From assembly GCF_019599505.1 (NCBI RefSeq), contig NZ_RKLT01000006.1:66392-130391 (forward strand): a DNA stretch of 64,000 bases, read 5' to 3'. Positions 44,522-52,418 of the stretch are shown piece by piece (position 1 is the stretch's first letter; each line of letters starts with the position of its first letter). The notes beneath the pieces were generated by a model, which saw only the letters and a list, made by a program, of their open reading frames with translations, searched no databases and was not told the DNA's origin. This DNA is from Haloarcula nitratireducens (GTDB taxonomy: Archaea > Halobacteriota > Halobacteria > Halobacteriales > Haloarculaceae). The position numbers and the translations under genes are program-made.

Positions 44522-44845
44522 GCGCGGCGTAGGTACTATTCCCGCTGGAACGCGGGGATACACTGAACGACGCGTCTCAGAACCGTCCGCACAGGGCGTG
44601 AAGGGACACGTTGGGGGCAAGAACCGAGCAGTCTGTCACAGGACTCCGAGGGTAACGCTCTGAAGGAGAACCGCCGCGGCCCATCGCCGGTCCGGCCGGC
44701 CGGATCGGTAGCAAGGCCAACTACCGGACGTCACGTAAGCGGCGTTCGGGAACCTGGTACGTCGGCAAGGCTGGTGAGAGCCCGGCTAAAGTCCACGCGG
44801 ACAAGGCCGGTGGAAGCCCGGCTAAACGCCGACAGTGTGCCAGCA
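44522..44845 (+). ncRNA. rnpB: Structured RNA, probable RNase P RNA
   Basis: A 324-nt stretch between secD and rnhB with no coding frame and dense stems. It has bacterial/archaeal RNase P landmarks in the right order: GGGTAACGCTCTG, GAGAACCGCCGCGGCCC, the CR-IV-like AGCAAGGCCAA (44710-44720) in a hairpin CGGTAG/CTACCG, GGTACG (44756-44761, the loop that pairs with tRNA 3' CCA), GTCCACGCGGAC (44791-44802), and a CR-V-like CCCGGCTAAA. The 5' CGGCGT (44525-44530) pairs with ACGCCG (44826-44831) as a P1-like stem; a hairpin TCCCGC/GCGGGGA fits P3. The universal CR-I (GGAAAGTCC) is not obvious, which is the main doubt. Exact ends are estimates. Confidence 0.6.
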
Positions 44846-44914
44846 CGGTCGCAGGGGCCGTCGAAAACATCTCCCGTTCAGGTCCAAACCGCGTTCGCGG
44901 GGTCTTTCCAGCTG

Positions 44915-45550
44915 TCAGAACTCGCCCAGCGTCGCCTGTTCGGCGGCCGCGAGCACGTCCTCACAGGTAGACCACGACGTCCGCGCGCAGTCGGGTAGGT
45001 CGCCGTGGCGAGTTACGTAGTTCGCCAGAAATTCTCTCGTCGTCGGGTCGCTCGGATAGCCCGACCCGACGTCGCCGTACGTCTCACCGAGCGTCGCGAC
45101 GTGGGCGTCGCGGGCCACTTTCGCCACGATAGAGCCGGCCCCCACCAACGGGTCCGTCTCGTCGGCCCCGTGTTCGGCGGTGACGGTCACGTCGGCGGTC
45201 ACCCGGTCGGCCACGCGGCGGCCGAACCGTTCGGCGTCCGTGTCGCCCGCGTCGACGGTGCCCGCGAGGCCGTCGCTCGCCACGCCCGAGAGCGCCTCGG
45301 CGTGGGCGGCGACGGTCAGCGCGTTCATGTCCGTCTCCGGGTCGTCGATGCGAGCGACCGGGATCTCCGCGACGGCGACGGCGTCGGCGGCGCTCCGAAT
45401 CTCCGCCGCCAACTGTTCGCGCCGCTCGGGGGCGATGCCTTTCGAATCGCCGACACCCGCCGGGAGGCTCCCCGGCTCGGCCCGGACGGCCGCGGCGAAC
45501 ATCGATCCGAGCACGGGTCCCTTGCCGGCCTCGTCGACGCCGAATCGCAT
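44915..45550 (-). CDS. rnhB: Ribonuclease HII
   Basis: Removes RNA from RNA-DNA hybrids. The 211-residue protein starts MRFGVDEAGKGPVLGSMFAA, with Asp6-Glu7 and the later acidic residues in ETDMNALTVAAHAEALSG and VDAGDTDAERFGRRVAD. The C-terminal part HGADETDPLVGAGSIVAKVA and DVGSGYPSDPTTREFL is typical. It is convergent with the structured RNA, 69 bp away. Confidence 0.93.
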   Translation of the reverse strand: MRFGVDEAGKGPVLGSMFAAAVRAEPGSLPAGVGDSKGIAPERREQLAAEIRSAADAVAVAEIPVARIDDPETDMNALTVAAHAEALSGVASDGLAGTVDAGDTDAERFGRRVADRVTADVTVTAEHGADETDPLVGAGSIVAKVARDAHVATLGETYGDVGSGYPSDPTTREFLANYVTRHGDLPDCARTSWSTCEDVLAAAEQATLGEF

Positions 45551-45690
45551 GGCTGGTCGATTCCGCGGCGGCGGGAAAGCCGTTGCGGTCGCCGGTACGA
45601 CGGCGTCGTTGCCGGTTCGGCGGAGTAGTCGCGGGCAAACGAGTCCGACCCCGGGGCTACCGTCGGTAGCCGACCGTTACAGGAAAGGTT

Positions 45691-45697
45691 GATATAG
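45691..45697 (+). promoter_or_regulatory. TATA-like box
   Basis: GATATAG, centred about 26 nt before ATG 45720, fits a leaderless start for the DUF7344 gene. Confidence 0.5.
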
Positions 45698-45719
45698 TGG
45701 AACCGTAACCACCGAGACG

Positions 45720-46058
45720 ATGGGCGACTTGGACCGCATCTACCGCGCGCTGGCCGCCAGAGAGCGGCGTCTCGCACTCTCCTGTCTGCACGATCACCAG
45801 ACGCTCACGCTCGCGGACCTCACCGAACTGGTCCTCGAACGGACGCACGAGGCGGACATAACGACCGTCTCGGAGGATCGGATTCGCGACACCTACTTCG
45901 CGCTCTATCACACGCACGTCCCGATTCTGGAGGAGAGCGATCTCGTTCGATACGATCAGGACGACGACCTCGTGGCGGCGACGGAGCGGATTCGGCCCGC
46001 GCTATCGGACGTGTGCGAGAACGTCGGTGCGATACTGGCCGCGGAGATCGACGGCTGA
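45720..46058 (+). CDS. DUF7344 winged-helix protein
   Basis: A 112-residue small winged-helix protein: LDRIYRALAARERRLALSCL begins the recognition-like region, followed by TLADLTELVLE and IRDTYFALYHTHVPILEESD, LVRYDQDDDLVAATERIRPA. The pattern is that of haloarchaeal DUF7344 regulators. No ligand domain is present. It is convergent with pus10, 2 bp apart. Confidence 0.8.
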   Translation: MGDLDRIYRALAARERRLALSCLHDHQTLTLADLTELVLERTHEADITTVSEDRIRDTYFALYHTHVPILEESDLVRYDQDDDLVAATERIRPALSDVCENVGAILAAEIDG

Positions 46059-46060
46059 GG

Positions 46061-47338
46061 CTACTCTTTGAAGAACTCGGCTTTGGCGAACGGTTCGCTC
46101 TCCCCTTCGACGTCGACCACGTCCAGCGCGGTCACGACGGCGTCGACGCCCAGCAATCCGGCCAGGCTCGGGTCGGTTCGGCCGCCGTCGCTGGAGACCA
46201 GTTCCTTCACGTAGAGACCGCCCGCGCCGTGGATGCGGATGTCGGCGTGGCGCTCGTCGACGAGTTCGCCGCTCGCGGCGTAGACGTCCCGCGTTCGGGT
46301 GAGGTCGGCCCGCCGGTGGGCGACCCGCTGTGGCGTCTCCTGTTCGACGGTCGTCCCTTCGAGTTCGTCCAGCGCCGTCCGTAACGCTTCTTCCGTCACC
46401 GGTTCCGAGAACTCGACGTCCATCCGGTAGGTCTTCGAGGCGTCGAGTTCCTTCACCCGCTCGACCATCTCGTGAGTCGCCAGCCGCAGCCCCTCGACCT
46501 CGACTTTCCCGTCGGCGAACTCGTTGATCTCGCGTTCGAGCGCGTCGGTGTCGACGTCTCGGGTCCGGGGCGAGTCCACCTCGATGACGAACGGCCGCCC
46601 GGATTCGAGCATCAGCGCGTCGACGTCCTCGCGGCCCGCGCCGTGAAACGTCGCCGCCGACCCGTCCATCGCCTCCTCGACGACGGGCGCGGAGAGCTGC
46701 TCGACGCTCTCGTCGTAGCGGTACCCGGTCCCGTCACAGCCGTCACAGGGCTGACCCTGATAGAGGCCGGTGCCGTTGCAGTCGTTACAGGGCCACTTCG
46801 TCTGGGGGATGTCCCGCTGTAGCTTGCGGTAGCGGCCGTAGACGAACGCGGAGTTGACCTGCACGTCCACCTCGTCGGTCGAGAGGTCGAGCGTGAACTG
46901 CACGTCCGGCCGCCCGAACTCGACTTCGGTGTCGGTCAGGCGGCCGATTCGCTTGCCCACTTCGCGGTTGAGTTCCGTCTTCAGGGCCTCGCCCGAATCC
47001 GGGTCCAGCCCCACGTCCTCTCGCAGAAGGGCGTCGTTCTCCTCGAACAGCGGCGGCACCTTCGTCCCCACCTGATAGGTCTCGAAGTCGTAGCCCCGGG
47101 CGGCGGTGGCGGCCTGTTCGGCCCACCAGTCGACGCGGTCGGTCTCGCCCTCACACACCCAGCAGTCCTCGCTCGCCTCGAACGGCTCGTCCGCTTCGAG
47201 CGCGAGTGACACGCGCAGCGCGTGGCCTCGCTCGGCGTTCGCCAAGCCGAAACTCCGCTCGGCGAACAGCCGACCGAGACAGGCGTCACAGAGCGGGCCG
47301 GTGTCGAGTGCGGCCCGTGTGACCTCTAGTACGTTCAT
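46061..47338 (-). CDS. pus10: tRNA pseudouridine(54/55) synthase Pus10
   Basis: Converts U54 and U55 of archaeal tRNAs to pseudouridine. The 425-residue protein has an N-terminal zinc/THUMP-like part (LCDACLGRLFAERSFGLANA, CWVCEGETD), a CxxCxGTG double finger (CNDCNGTGLYQGQPCDGCDG) and the catalytic region with GREDVDALMLESGRPFVIEV, whose Asp is the expected catalytic residue. The C-terminal RMDVEFSEPVTEEALRTALD follows. ATG 47338 is family-like. Confidence 0.94.
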   Translation of the reverse strand: MNVLEVTRAALDTGPLCDACLGRLFAERSFGLANAERGHALRVSLALEADEPFEASEDCWVCEGETDRVDWWAEQAATAARGYDFETYQVGTKVPPLFEENDALLREDVGLDPDSGEALKTELNREVGKRIGRLTDTEVEFGRPDVQFTLDLSTDEVDVQVNSAFVYGRYRKLQRDIPQTKWPCNDCNGTGLYQGQPCDGCDGTGYRYDESVEQLSAPVVEEAMDGSAATFHGAGREDVDALMLESGRPFVIEVDSPRTRDVDTDALEREINEFADGKVEVEGLRLATHEMVERVKELDASKTYRMDVEFSEPVTEEALRTALDELEGTTVEQETPQRVAHRRADLTRTRDVYAASGELVDERHADIRIHGAGGLYVKELVSSDGGRTDPSLAGLLGVDAVVTALDVVDVEGESEPFAKAEFFKE

Positions 47339-47426
47339 TGTTCCGAGCGAGGCGACCGGCCCGTAACTGCGTTTCGACCTCTCGTCGGGAAGAGAACACC
47401 AGCCGGAGAGCGTTTCACGGCGCTCC

Positions 47427-47630
47427 TCACTCGCTCCAGACGGAAGAGTCGAGCACGTCGTACTCTTCTTCGAGCAGTTCCCAGAACGCGTCGACGTCTT
47501 CGAGCGACTCGCATTCGGCGAGCTGGCTTTTGAGCGCTGTTGCTTGCTCGGGGCCGAGTACGCCCTGGACGACGGCCTTCTGGATGACGTCCGCGAGCAG
47601 GGTCAGTTGATATTCCAACCCCGTGACCAT
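47427..47630 (-). CDS. Small haloarchaeal hypothetical protein
   Basis: A 67-residue helical protein (TGLEYQLTLLADVIQKAVVQ, GVLGPEQATALKSQLAECES, LEDVDAFWELLEEEYDVLD). Possibly a small regulator or partner protein; no family recognised. It lies between pus10 and mscS on the minus strand with its own spacer. Confidence 0.6.
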   Translation of the reverse strand: MVTGLEYQLTLLADVIQKAVVQGVLGPEQATALKSQLAECESLEDVDAFWELLEEEYDVLDSSVWSE

Positions 47631-47690
47631 GTGTCGAGGTATCGTACAGCTTCTGAAATACCTTGTGGTTATTACGAAAGGGAAAGCGGT

Positions 47691-48800
47691 CTAGGGCGCG
47701 TCTCGCCCGCCGTCGGCGGAGAACGGCTCGGCGCTGGACTGCTGAAACAGGTCGCCCGGCACGTCCGTCACCGACACCGACACGTCGCGCTGGGGGAACG
47801 GGATCTCGATGCCGTCGGTCCGGAAGCGCTCGTAGACCGCGCGGTTGAGGTTGTGGATCGCGCGGGCGTTCTGGGCGGGATTGCCGACCCAACAGAGCAG
47901 TTCGAAGTTCAGCGCGGACGCGCCGAACTCGCGGAACCGGACCCGGGGTTTGGGTCGTTCGAGGACGAGCCCTTCCTCTTCGGCGACGGCGAGTAGAATC
48001 TCCTCGACGGCGTCGGCGTCGGTGCCGTAGGCGACGCCGATGGGGACGCGAATGCGCCGCTTCTGTTTGGGCGTCGATTCGTTGACGATGGCGGCGTTGC
48101 TGAGCTTCGAGTTCGGGACGGTGACGAGGATGTCGTCGCGGGTGCGGATGACCGTCGAACGCACGGAGATGTCCTCGACGCGCCCGCGCTCGCCGGTTTC
48201 GAGGACGACGAAGTCGCCGACTTTGTAGGTGCCGTCGAGGTACAGCGACAGCGACCCGAAGAAGTTCGCGAGCGTGTCGCGGGCCGCGAGCCCGACGATG
48301 ATACCGATCAGGCCCGCCGAGGCCAACAGCGGCCGGACGTCCACCTCCCAGAGGACGAGCAAGAGGAAGACGCCGAGACCGGCGACGAGCGCGCTCCAGA
48401 CGTTCTGGAGGATGGGAACCACCTGTCGGTCGACGTACCGGTTGTCGGTCGCCGCCGCGGAGGCCTTCCGACCGATCCGCATCAGCGTCACCATCCAGAC
48501 GAGGATGACCAGCGAGAGCGTTCCCGCTTCTAAGGGAACGGCCACGTTCGGCGAGACGTCGTACACCTGCGTCCCGGCGTACGCGCCGGCGATGGCGACG
48601 GTGACGTACAGCGCCGAGTGAACGCCCCGGAGGACGATGTCGTCCACCTGTCCGTCGATGCGGTCGGTGAGCCGTCTGAGAAAGCGGTCACCGACGACCT
48701 GTACGATCGTCGCAAGCCCCAACCCGCCGAGCACGAGCAGGGCGAAGCCCTGCCAGACCGGGAGCGCGGCGAGCCACGCGGAGACACCACCCAGTTGCAT
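47691..48800 (-). CDS. MscS-family mechanosensitive ion channel
   Basis: Opens on membrane tension to release solutes during osmotic downshock. The 369-residue protein has three or more N-terminal helices, the pore helix GLIGIIVGLAARDTLANFFG, the cytoplasmic beta domain (DGTYKVGDFVVLETGERGRV, EDISVRSTVIRTRDDILVTV) and a C-terminal tail. ATG 48800 (MQLGGVSAWLAALPVWQGFA) begins the first helix. Confidence 0.93.
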   Translation of the reverse strand: MQLGGVSAWLAALPVWQGFALLVLGGLGLATIVQVVGDRFLRRLTDRIDGQVDDIVLRGVHSALYVTVAIAGAYAGTQVYDVSPNVAVPLEAGTLSLVILVWMVTLMRIGRKASAAATDNRYVDRQVVPILQNVWSALVAGLGVFLLLVLWEVDVRPLLASAGLIGIIVGLAARDTLANFFGSLSLYLDGTYKVGDFVVLETGERGRVEDISVRSTVIRTRDDILVTVPNSKLSNAAIVNESTPKQKRRIRVPIGVAYGTDADAVEEILLAVAEEEGLVLERPKPRVRFREFGASALNFELLCWVGNPAQNARAIHNLNRAVYERFRTDGIEIPFPQRDVSVSVTDVPGDLFQQSSAEPFSADGGRDAP

Positions 48801-48870
48801 ACCACCTGTTGGCTGCCGAAGAATATATACTGCCCTCTCGGGCCGTCACGCGCCGAGGCGACCGAACCGC

Positions 48871-48879
48871 CTTTATTCC
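48871..48879 (+). promoter_or_regulatory. TATA-like box of uppP
   Basis: CTTTATTCC, about 20-25 nt before GTG 48894/48900, suggests a leaderless or very short-leader transcript. Confidence 0.45.
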
Positions 48880-48893
48880 CGGCCGTCTCTCCC

Positions 48894-49712
48894 GTGAATG
48901 TGCATCCGCTACTCGTCGCCATTCTACTCGGTATCTTGCAGGGGGTTCTGGAGTGGATTCCCGTCTCCAGCGAGGGGGGCGTCGCGCTCGCCTCGACGGT
49001 GCTCGCGGGGTTAGAGCCCGAGACCGCGACGCGACTGGCGCTGTTCTTACACGCCGGCACCGCCGTCGCCGCGGTCGCGTACTACCGTGACGAGGTACGG
49101 GAGCTGTTCGCCTCTCTCCGCGATCTCTCCCGACGGCCGTTCGCCGACGAGACGGCGGACCTCTCCTTTCTCGTCGTGGCGACGCTGGCGACGGGGCTGA
49201 CCGGCTTGCCGGCGTATCTCGTGCTCGACACCCTCGTCTCGGATCTCGGCGGCGGGCTATTTCTCGCGTTCGTCGGCGCGCTGCTGGTCGTGACGGGACT
49301 GCTCCAGCGGTTCGCCGCGGTGCTGTCGCTCGGTGACCGAGAGAACCCGAATCTCGTGGACGCCGTCGTCGTCGGCGCGCTACAGGGTCTGGCGATTCTT
49401 CCCGGCGTCTCGCGGTCGGGAACGACGGTCAGCGCGCTGTTGCTGCGCGGTCACGAGGGCGAGTCCTCCCTGCGGCTCTCCTTTCTGCTCTCGATCCCGG
49501 CCGCGCTGGCCGCGAACGTCCTCGTGCTGGCCGATACCGGTCTGCCCTCTGTCTCTCCACTCGCGGCGGTCGTCGCGCTCGCGGTCAGCGCGGTCGTCGG
49601 CTATCTGACCGTGGACGCGCTGGTCCGCCTCGTCCGCCGGGTCGCGTTCTGGCTGGTCTGTGTGTTCTTCGGCGGTCTCGGCGTCGCCGGCGGGCTGCTG
49701 GTCGCGCTGTGA
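48894..49712 (+). CDS. uppP: Undecaprenyl-diphosphate phosphatase (UppP/BacA type)
   Basis: Recycles polyprenyl diphosphate carrier lipid, in archaea presumably dolichyl-type, for glycosylation. The 272-residue membrane protein has the two family motifs EWIPVSSEGGVALA near the N-terminus and LPGVSRSGTTVSALLLRG in the second half, with eight hydrophobic helices. GTG 48894 (VNVHPLLVAILLG) is used; GTG 48900 is a close alternative. The DVAP-type loop and acidic residues (ETATRLALFLHAGT) are also present. Confidence 0.93.
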   Translation: MNVHPLLVAILLGILQGVLEWIPVSSEGGVALASTVLAGLEPETATRLALFLHAGTAVAAVAYYRDEVRELFASLRDLSRRPFADETADLSFLVVATLATGLTGLPAYLVLDTLVSDLGGGLFLAFVGALLVVTGLLQRFAAVLSLGDRENPNLVDAVVVGALQGLAILPGVSRSGTTVSALLLRGHEGESSLRLSFLLSIPAALAANVLVLADTGLPSVSPLAAVVALAVSAVVGYLTVDALVRLVRRVAFWLVCVFFGGLGVAGGLLVAL

Positions 49713-49719
49713 GAAGCTC

Positions 49720-49878
49720 TTACCGGGTGTTCAGGGCGGCTCCGAACGCGACTCCCATCGCGAGACCGAGCGACAGCCACAGGGCCAGGTCGTCCAAAGC
49801 GACGCCGAGTGCGGCCCCGATACCTGCGCCGAGCGCTATCCCGACCCCCCGTGCATCTCTCTCATCGGTTTCGGTCAC
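49720..49878 (-). CDS. 52-residue glycine-zipper membrane protein
   Basis: A short frame from GTG 49878 to TAA 49720: MTETDERDARGVGIALGAGI, GAALGVALDDLALWLSLGLA, MGVAFGAALNTR. It has a charged N-terminus and two helices of the GxxxGxxxG type (GVGIALGAGIGAALGVA; GLAMGVAFGAA), as in small glycine-zipper proteins of haloarchaea. It is convergent with uppP, 7 bp apart. Confidence 0.7.
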   Translation of the reverse strand: MTETDERDARGVGIALGAGIGAALGVALDDLALWLSLGLAMGVAFGAALNTR

Positions 49879-49996
49879 GACTACTCGGTGGTCTGGCTTC
49901 GGGATAACTCTGTAGGTGGGCCTCTTCTCGGCGACCGACGGGCACGGTGCTGGAAGTTATATACGGCGTGGCGACAACTGTCGGGTGATTGCGGCC

Positions 49997-50860
49997 ATGA
50001 GTGGTGACGAACGGAAGGTGTTCGACGCGTCCGGGGACTTCCAGTACGTCGTCCGCGACGGCGAGCAGGTCGAGGACCCCCAGTGGCGCTCCTGCCGAAT
50101 CGTCGTCACCAACAAGCGTCTCGTCTTGGCGACTAGCGGCGGGAAACAGCCCATCCCGCACTCGAAGATATCGCTGGCCGACCCCGAGAGCGACGTTCCG
50201 GACGGAGCGCCGGCCACCGCCACCGCGTTCGAAGTCGGAAACAACGTCCTGTTAGTAGACGCCGCCGGCGTCGAGGACTTCGCGTTCGAGTACTGTCGGG
50301 CCGCCTTACAGGGCGCGGTCATCCTCGCTCGGCACCCGGCCGTCGTCGGCGGCGTCATCCGGGACGACGCCGAGTGGGGGAAAGCGCGCTTCCGATTGGC
50401 CGACGAGGAGGTCCGCCTGCAGTTCCCCGGCGGCGACTCGACCGTCTTCGACATCGAGGACGTGGGGACCATCGAGACGAGCGAGAGCGCGGTGATGGGC
50501 GAACGGCGCGCCGTCGTCGAGGTCGAACACACCGACGAACGGGACCGCAGCGTCGAGACGCATTTCTCGGGGATGGCCCACCACACCGACGCTCTGCGGT
50601 CGCTGTTCTCGGCGGTGGTCGACCGACGCGAGGACGACTACGAACTCTCGGAGATGGAGAGCCAGGTGCTGATGGCGCTGTACTCCGGCGTCTCCCCGTT
50701 CGAGATGGCGGATTTCGTCGGGACGACGCCCGACGAGGTCGAGGAGATCTATCAGAAGCTCTTAGACGTCGGTGCGGTGGACAAGGTCCGGACCCGGACG
50801 GAGGTCAGCCTGAACGCACAGGGGCGGAACATGGCGAGCGAAGCGATGAGCGGGGAATAG
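49997..50860 (+). CDS. cheF: CheF-family archaeal taxis protein
   Basis: CheF links the chemotaxis response regulator to the archaeal flagellum. The 287-residue protein begins MSGDERKVFDASGDFQYVVR, with SCRIVVTNKRLVLATSGGKQ and the middle LQFPGGDSTVFDIEDVGTIE; the C-terminal 70 residues form a winged helix (QVLMALYSGVSPFEMADFVG, TTPDEVEEIYQKLLDVGAVD). ATG 49997 is chosen because the upstream part is Arg/Gly-rich and not CheF-like. No other che or arl gene is in the window, so this is an isolated copy. Confidence 0.82.
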   Translation: MSGDERKVFDASGDFQYVVRDGEQVEDPQWRSCRIVVTNKRLVLATSGGKQPIPHSKISLADPESDVPDGAPATATAFEVGNNVLLVDAAGVEDFAFEYCRAALQGAVILARHPAVVGGVIRDDAEWGKARFRLADEEVRLQFPGGDSTVFDIEDVGTIETSESAVMGERRAVVEVEHTDERDRSVETHFSGMAHHTDALRSLFSAVVDRREDDYELSEMESQVLMALYSGVSPFEMADFVGTTPDEVEEIYQKLLDVGAVDKVRTRTEVSLNAQGRNMASEAMSGE

Positions 50861-51411
50861 CGAGGGGCGCGACTGAAAGGAGCGGTCCTCGAAAAGCGAG
50901 CGGGGAACGGAGTGACCCGCGAGCAGTAGGGAGAATCCTCGCTTCGCTCGGAGTCTCCAATAGCGAACGGGGAACGGAGTGGCCCGTGAGTAGCGGGGTT
51001 CTGAGAGTAGCGAAGAACCTCGGACAGCGGCGCGGTAACTGTAGGGAACCGCGGAGCAGTAGCGAGGGGCGCGACCAGAGAGGGACCGACGGTCCCTCGA
51101 GCAGTCGGGCGGCACTGCCGCCCGGAGACGGCGAACGGTAGCGAGGCCTCGGTCAGTCGAGCGTGCGATGCCCGCAAGACAGTGAACCGTAGCGCAGTAA
51201 CGCGGTTCCTCGCTTCGTTCGAGATCGCGACTCTCTGTGAGAAAGTGGGTGAAACCACCCATTGAACACGCTCGGTCACGGAGGGGGAACCACGAGACTG
51301 GACACACTGTGCGTCCACTACCGAACCGGTAGTGGAACTGCAAAAACGATGTGAGAGACGCGTGGCGGGTCGTATCCATGCGGGGCGCACCACATAGTTC
51401 TCTCGCCCATC
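50861..51411 (+). repeat. Array of short hairpin repeats between cheF and a zinc-finger gene
   Basis: A 551-bp spacer built from imperfect palindromes joined by a recurring core GTAGCG (or GTAGGG): GAGCAGTAGG, GTGAGTAGCG, AGAGTAGCGA, GAGCAGTAGCG, AACGGTAGCG, ACCGTAGCG. A 32-34-bp direct repeat is present at 50895-50928 and 50962-50993 (core CGGGGAACGGAGTG, then CCCG), offset 67 bp. Other hairpins include GGGACCGACGGTCCC and GGGCGGCACTGCCGCCC. No coding frame with family sequence was found. From about 51240 the repeats stop and the sequence looks like a normal promoter region. Confidence 0.6.
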
Positions 51412-51750
51412 ATGAGTGATCCACCACATCAATTCGATGTCGACCGAGGAGAACAGGGGCGCACGGACGTCGACTATCGATTCGACTGCGAGTTTTGCGA
51501 GGCGGTCCTCTGGAGTGCGACCGAGGAGGGGATAAAGCTCCACGGCGCGTCACACTTGACCGATCACCGGCGAGAGATCTCGGACGCGGTCGACGGACGG
51601 ACGTGGCGAATACGCTGTGAGAACGACTGTGGGAACGTCCTCGCGGTGGTCGACAGCGGGGCGACGGGCTTCGAGTGTTCGGGCTGCGGGCAAGACAACT
51701 TCGAGGCCGTGGCCTCGCGGTATCTCTATTGGCAGATAGAGCGACTGTAG
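51412..51750 (+). CDS. Small protein with cysteine pairs (zinc-ribbon-like)
   Basis: A 112-residue protein with three cysteine pairs: CEFC (near residue 26), CENDC (about 71-75) and CSGC (about 91-94), suggesting one or two zinc sites. The first half resembles a C2H2-like strand (RFDCEFCEAVLWSATEEGIK, LHGASHLTDH). It may be a small nucleic-acid-binding protein. ATG 51412 is preceded by a spacer with hairpins. Confidence 0.68.
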   Translation: MSDPPHQFDVDRGEQGRTDVDYRFDCEFCEAVLWSATEEGIKLHGASHLTDHRREISDAVDGRTWRIRCENDCGNVLAVVDSGATGFECSGCGQDNFEAVASRYLYWQIERL

Positions 51751-51809
51751 CGGCGACCGCCGTCCGTCTCGGATAGGGACTCGAAACGCCGTTTCGGCGG
51801 AGTTTCAGC

Positions 51810-52256
51810 TCACTCGGTGACGACGGTCACCGGCCCATTGAAGTCGAGGGCGACTCGCTGTGTGGCGTCGCCGAAGAGCGCTTTCCCGGTGGGCGAGCGC
51901 TGTCGGCCCGGGAGGAAGACGTGGTCACAGCCGTACTCTTCGGCCGCCCGGAGGATCTCGTCGGCCTCGTCGCCGACGGCACCGGCCGCTTCGTACTCGA
52001 CGTCGAGTTCGGACAGTACTTCGCGGCCGACGTCCTCTGCGAACTCCGTGGCTCCCTTTTCGGCCTCGCCGGGGGTGTACTTCGTCGAAGCGTCCGGGAT
52101 GGACTCCATCGCTCCCCGGCGCGCGCTGTACGCTTCTTCGGTAGTGACGTGAAGGAGGGTCACTTCGGCGTCCACGCCCTCGGCGAGCGTCCCCGCTTCG
52201 CGGACGAGGCCCTTCGCGATCTCGGTCGGTTCGACGACGATGAGTGCTCGTTCCAT
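51810..52256 (-). CDS. UspA-type universal stress protein
   Basis: A 148-residue single-domain UspA with a nearly intact nucleotide loop (GCDHVFLPGRQRSPTGKALF, then GDATQRVALDFNGPVTVVTE). It starts MERALIVVEPTEIAKGLVRE. It is divergent from gntP, with a 162-bp AT-rich promoter region between them (about 52300-52400), so both may respond together. ATG 52256 is chosen; a longer frame upstream is not Usp-like. Confidence 0.9.
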   Translation of the reverse strand: MERALIVVEPTEIAKGLVREAGTLAEGVDAEVTLLHVTTEEAYSARRGAMESIPDASTKYTPGEAEKGATEFAEDVGREVLSELDVEYEAAGAVGDEADEILRAAEEYGCDHVFLPGRQRSPTGKALFGDATQRVALDFNGPVTVVTE

Positions 52257-52418
52257 ACCGGGGTCGAGTGAGGCGACGCTGATAAAGACAGGGGAAGAGA
52301 CACATACTATTCTAATTATAATGGAACAGAACTTCTGATTCAAACTTAGTATTATATTCGACATGAACAAACGTCCGTTATACATCCCCACAATTGGAAA
52401 CATTTTCATACGGTAACA

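Noticed and set aside
44522..44845. SRP (7S) RNA as the identity of the structured RNA
   Set aside because: The helix 8 features expected of 7S RNA (the GGAAG tetraloop context and GGAGCA-type internal loop) are not seen, whereas several RNase P motifs occur in order.
50861..51411. CRISPR array
   Set aside because: Repeats are palindromic and diverged, spacing is irregular (about 25-70 bp), and no cas gene is nearby.
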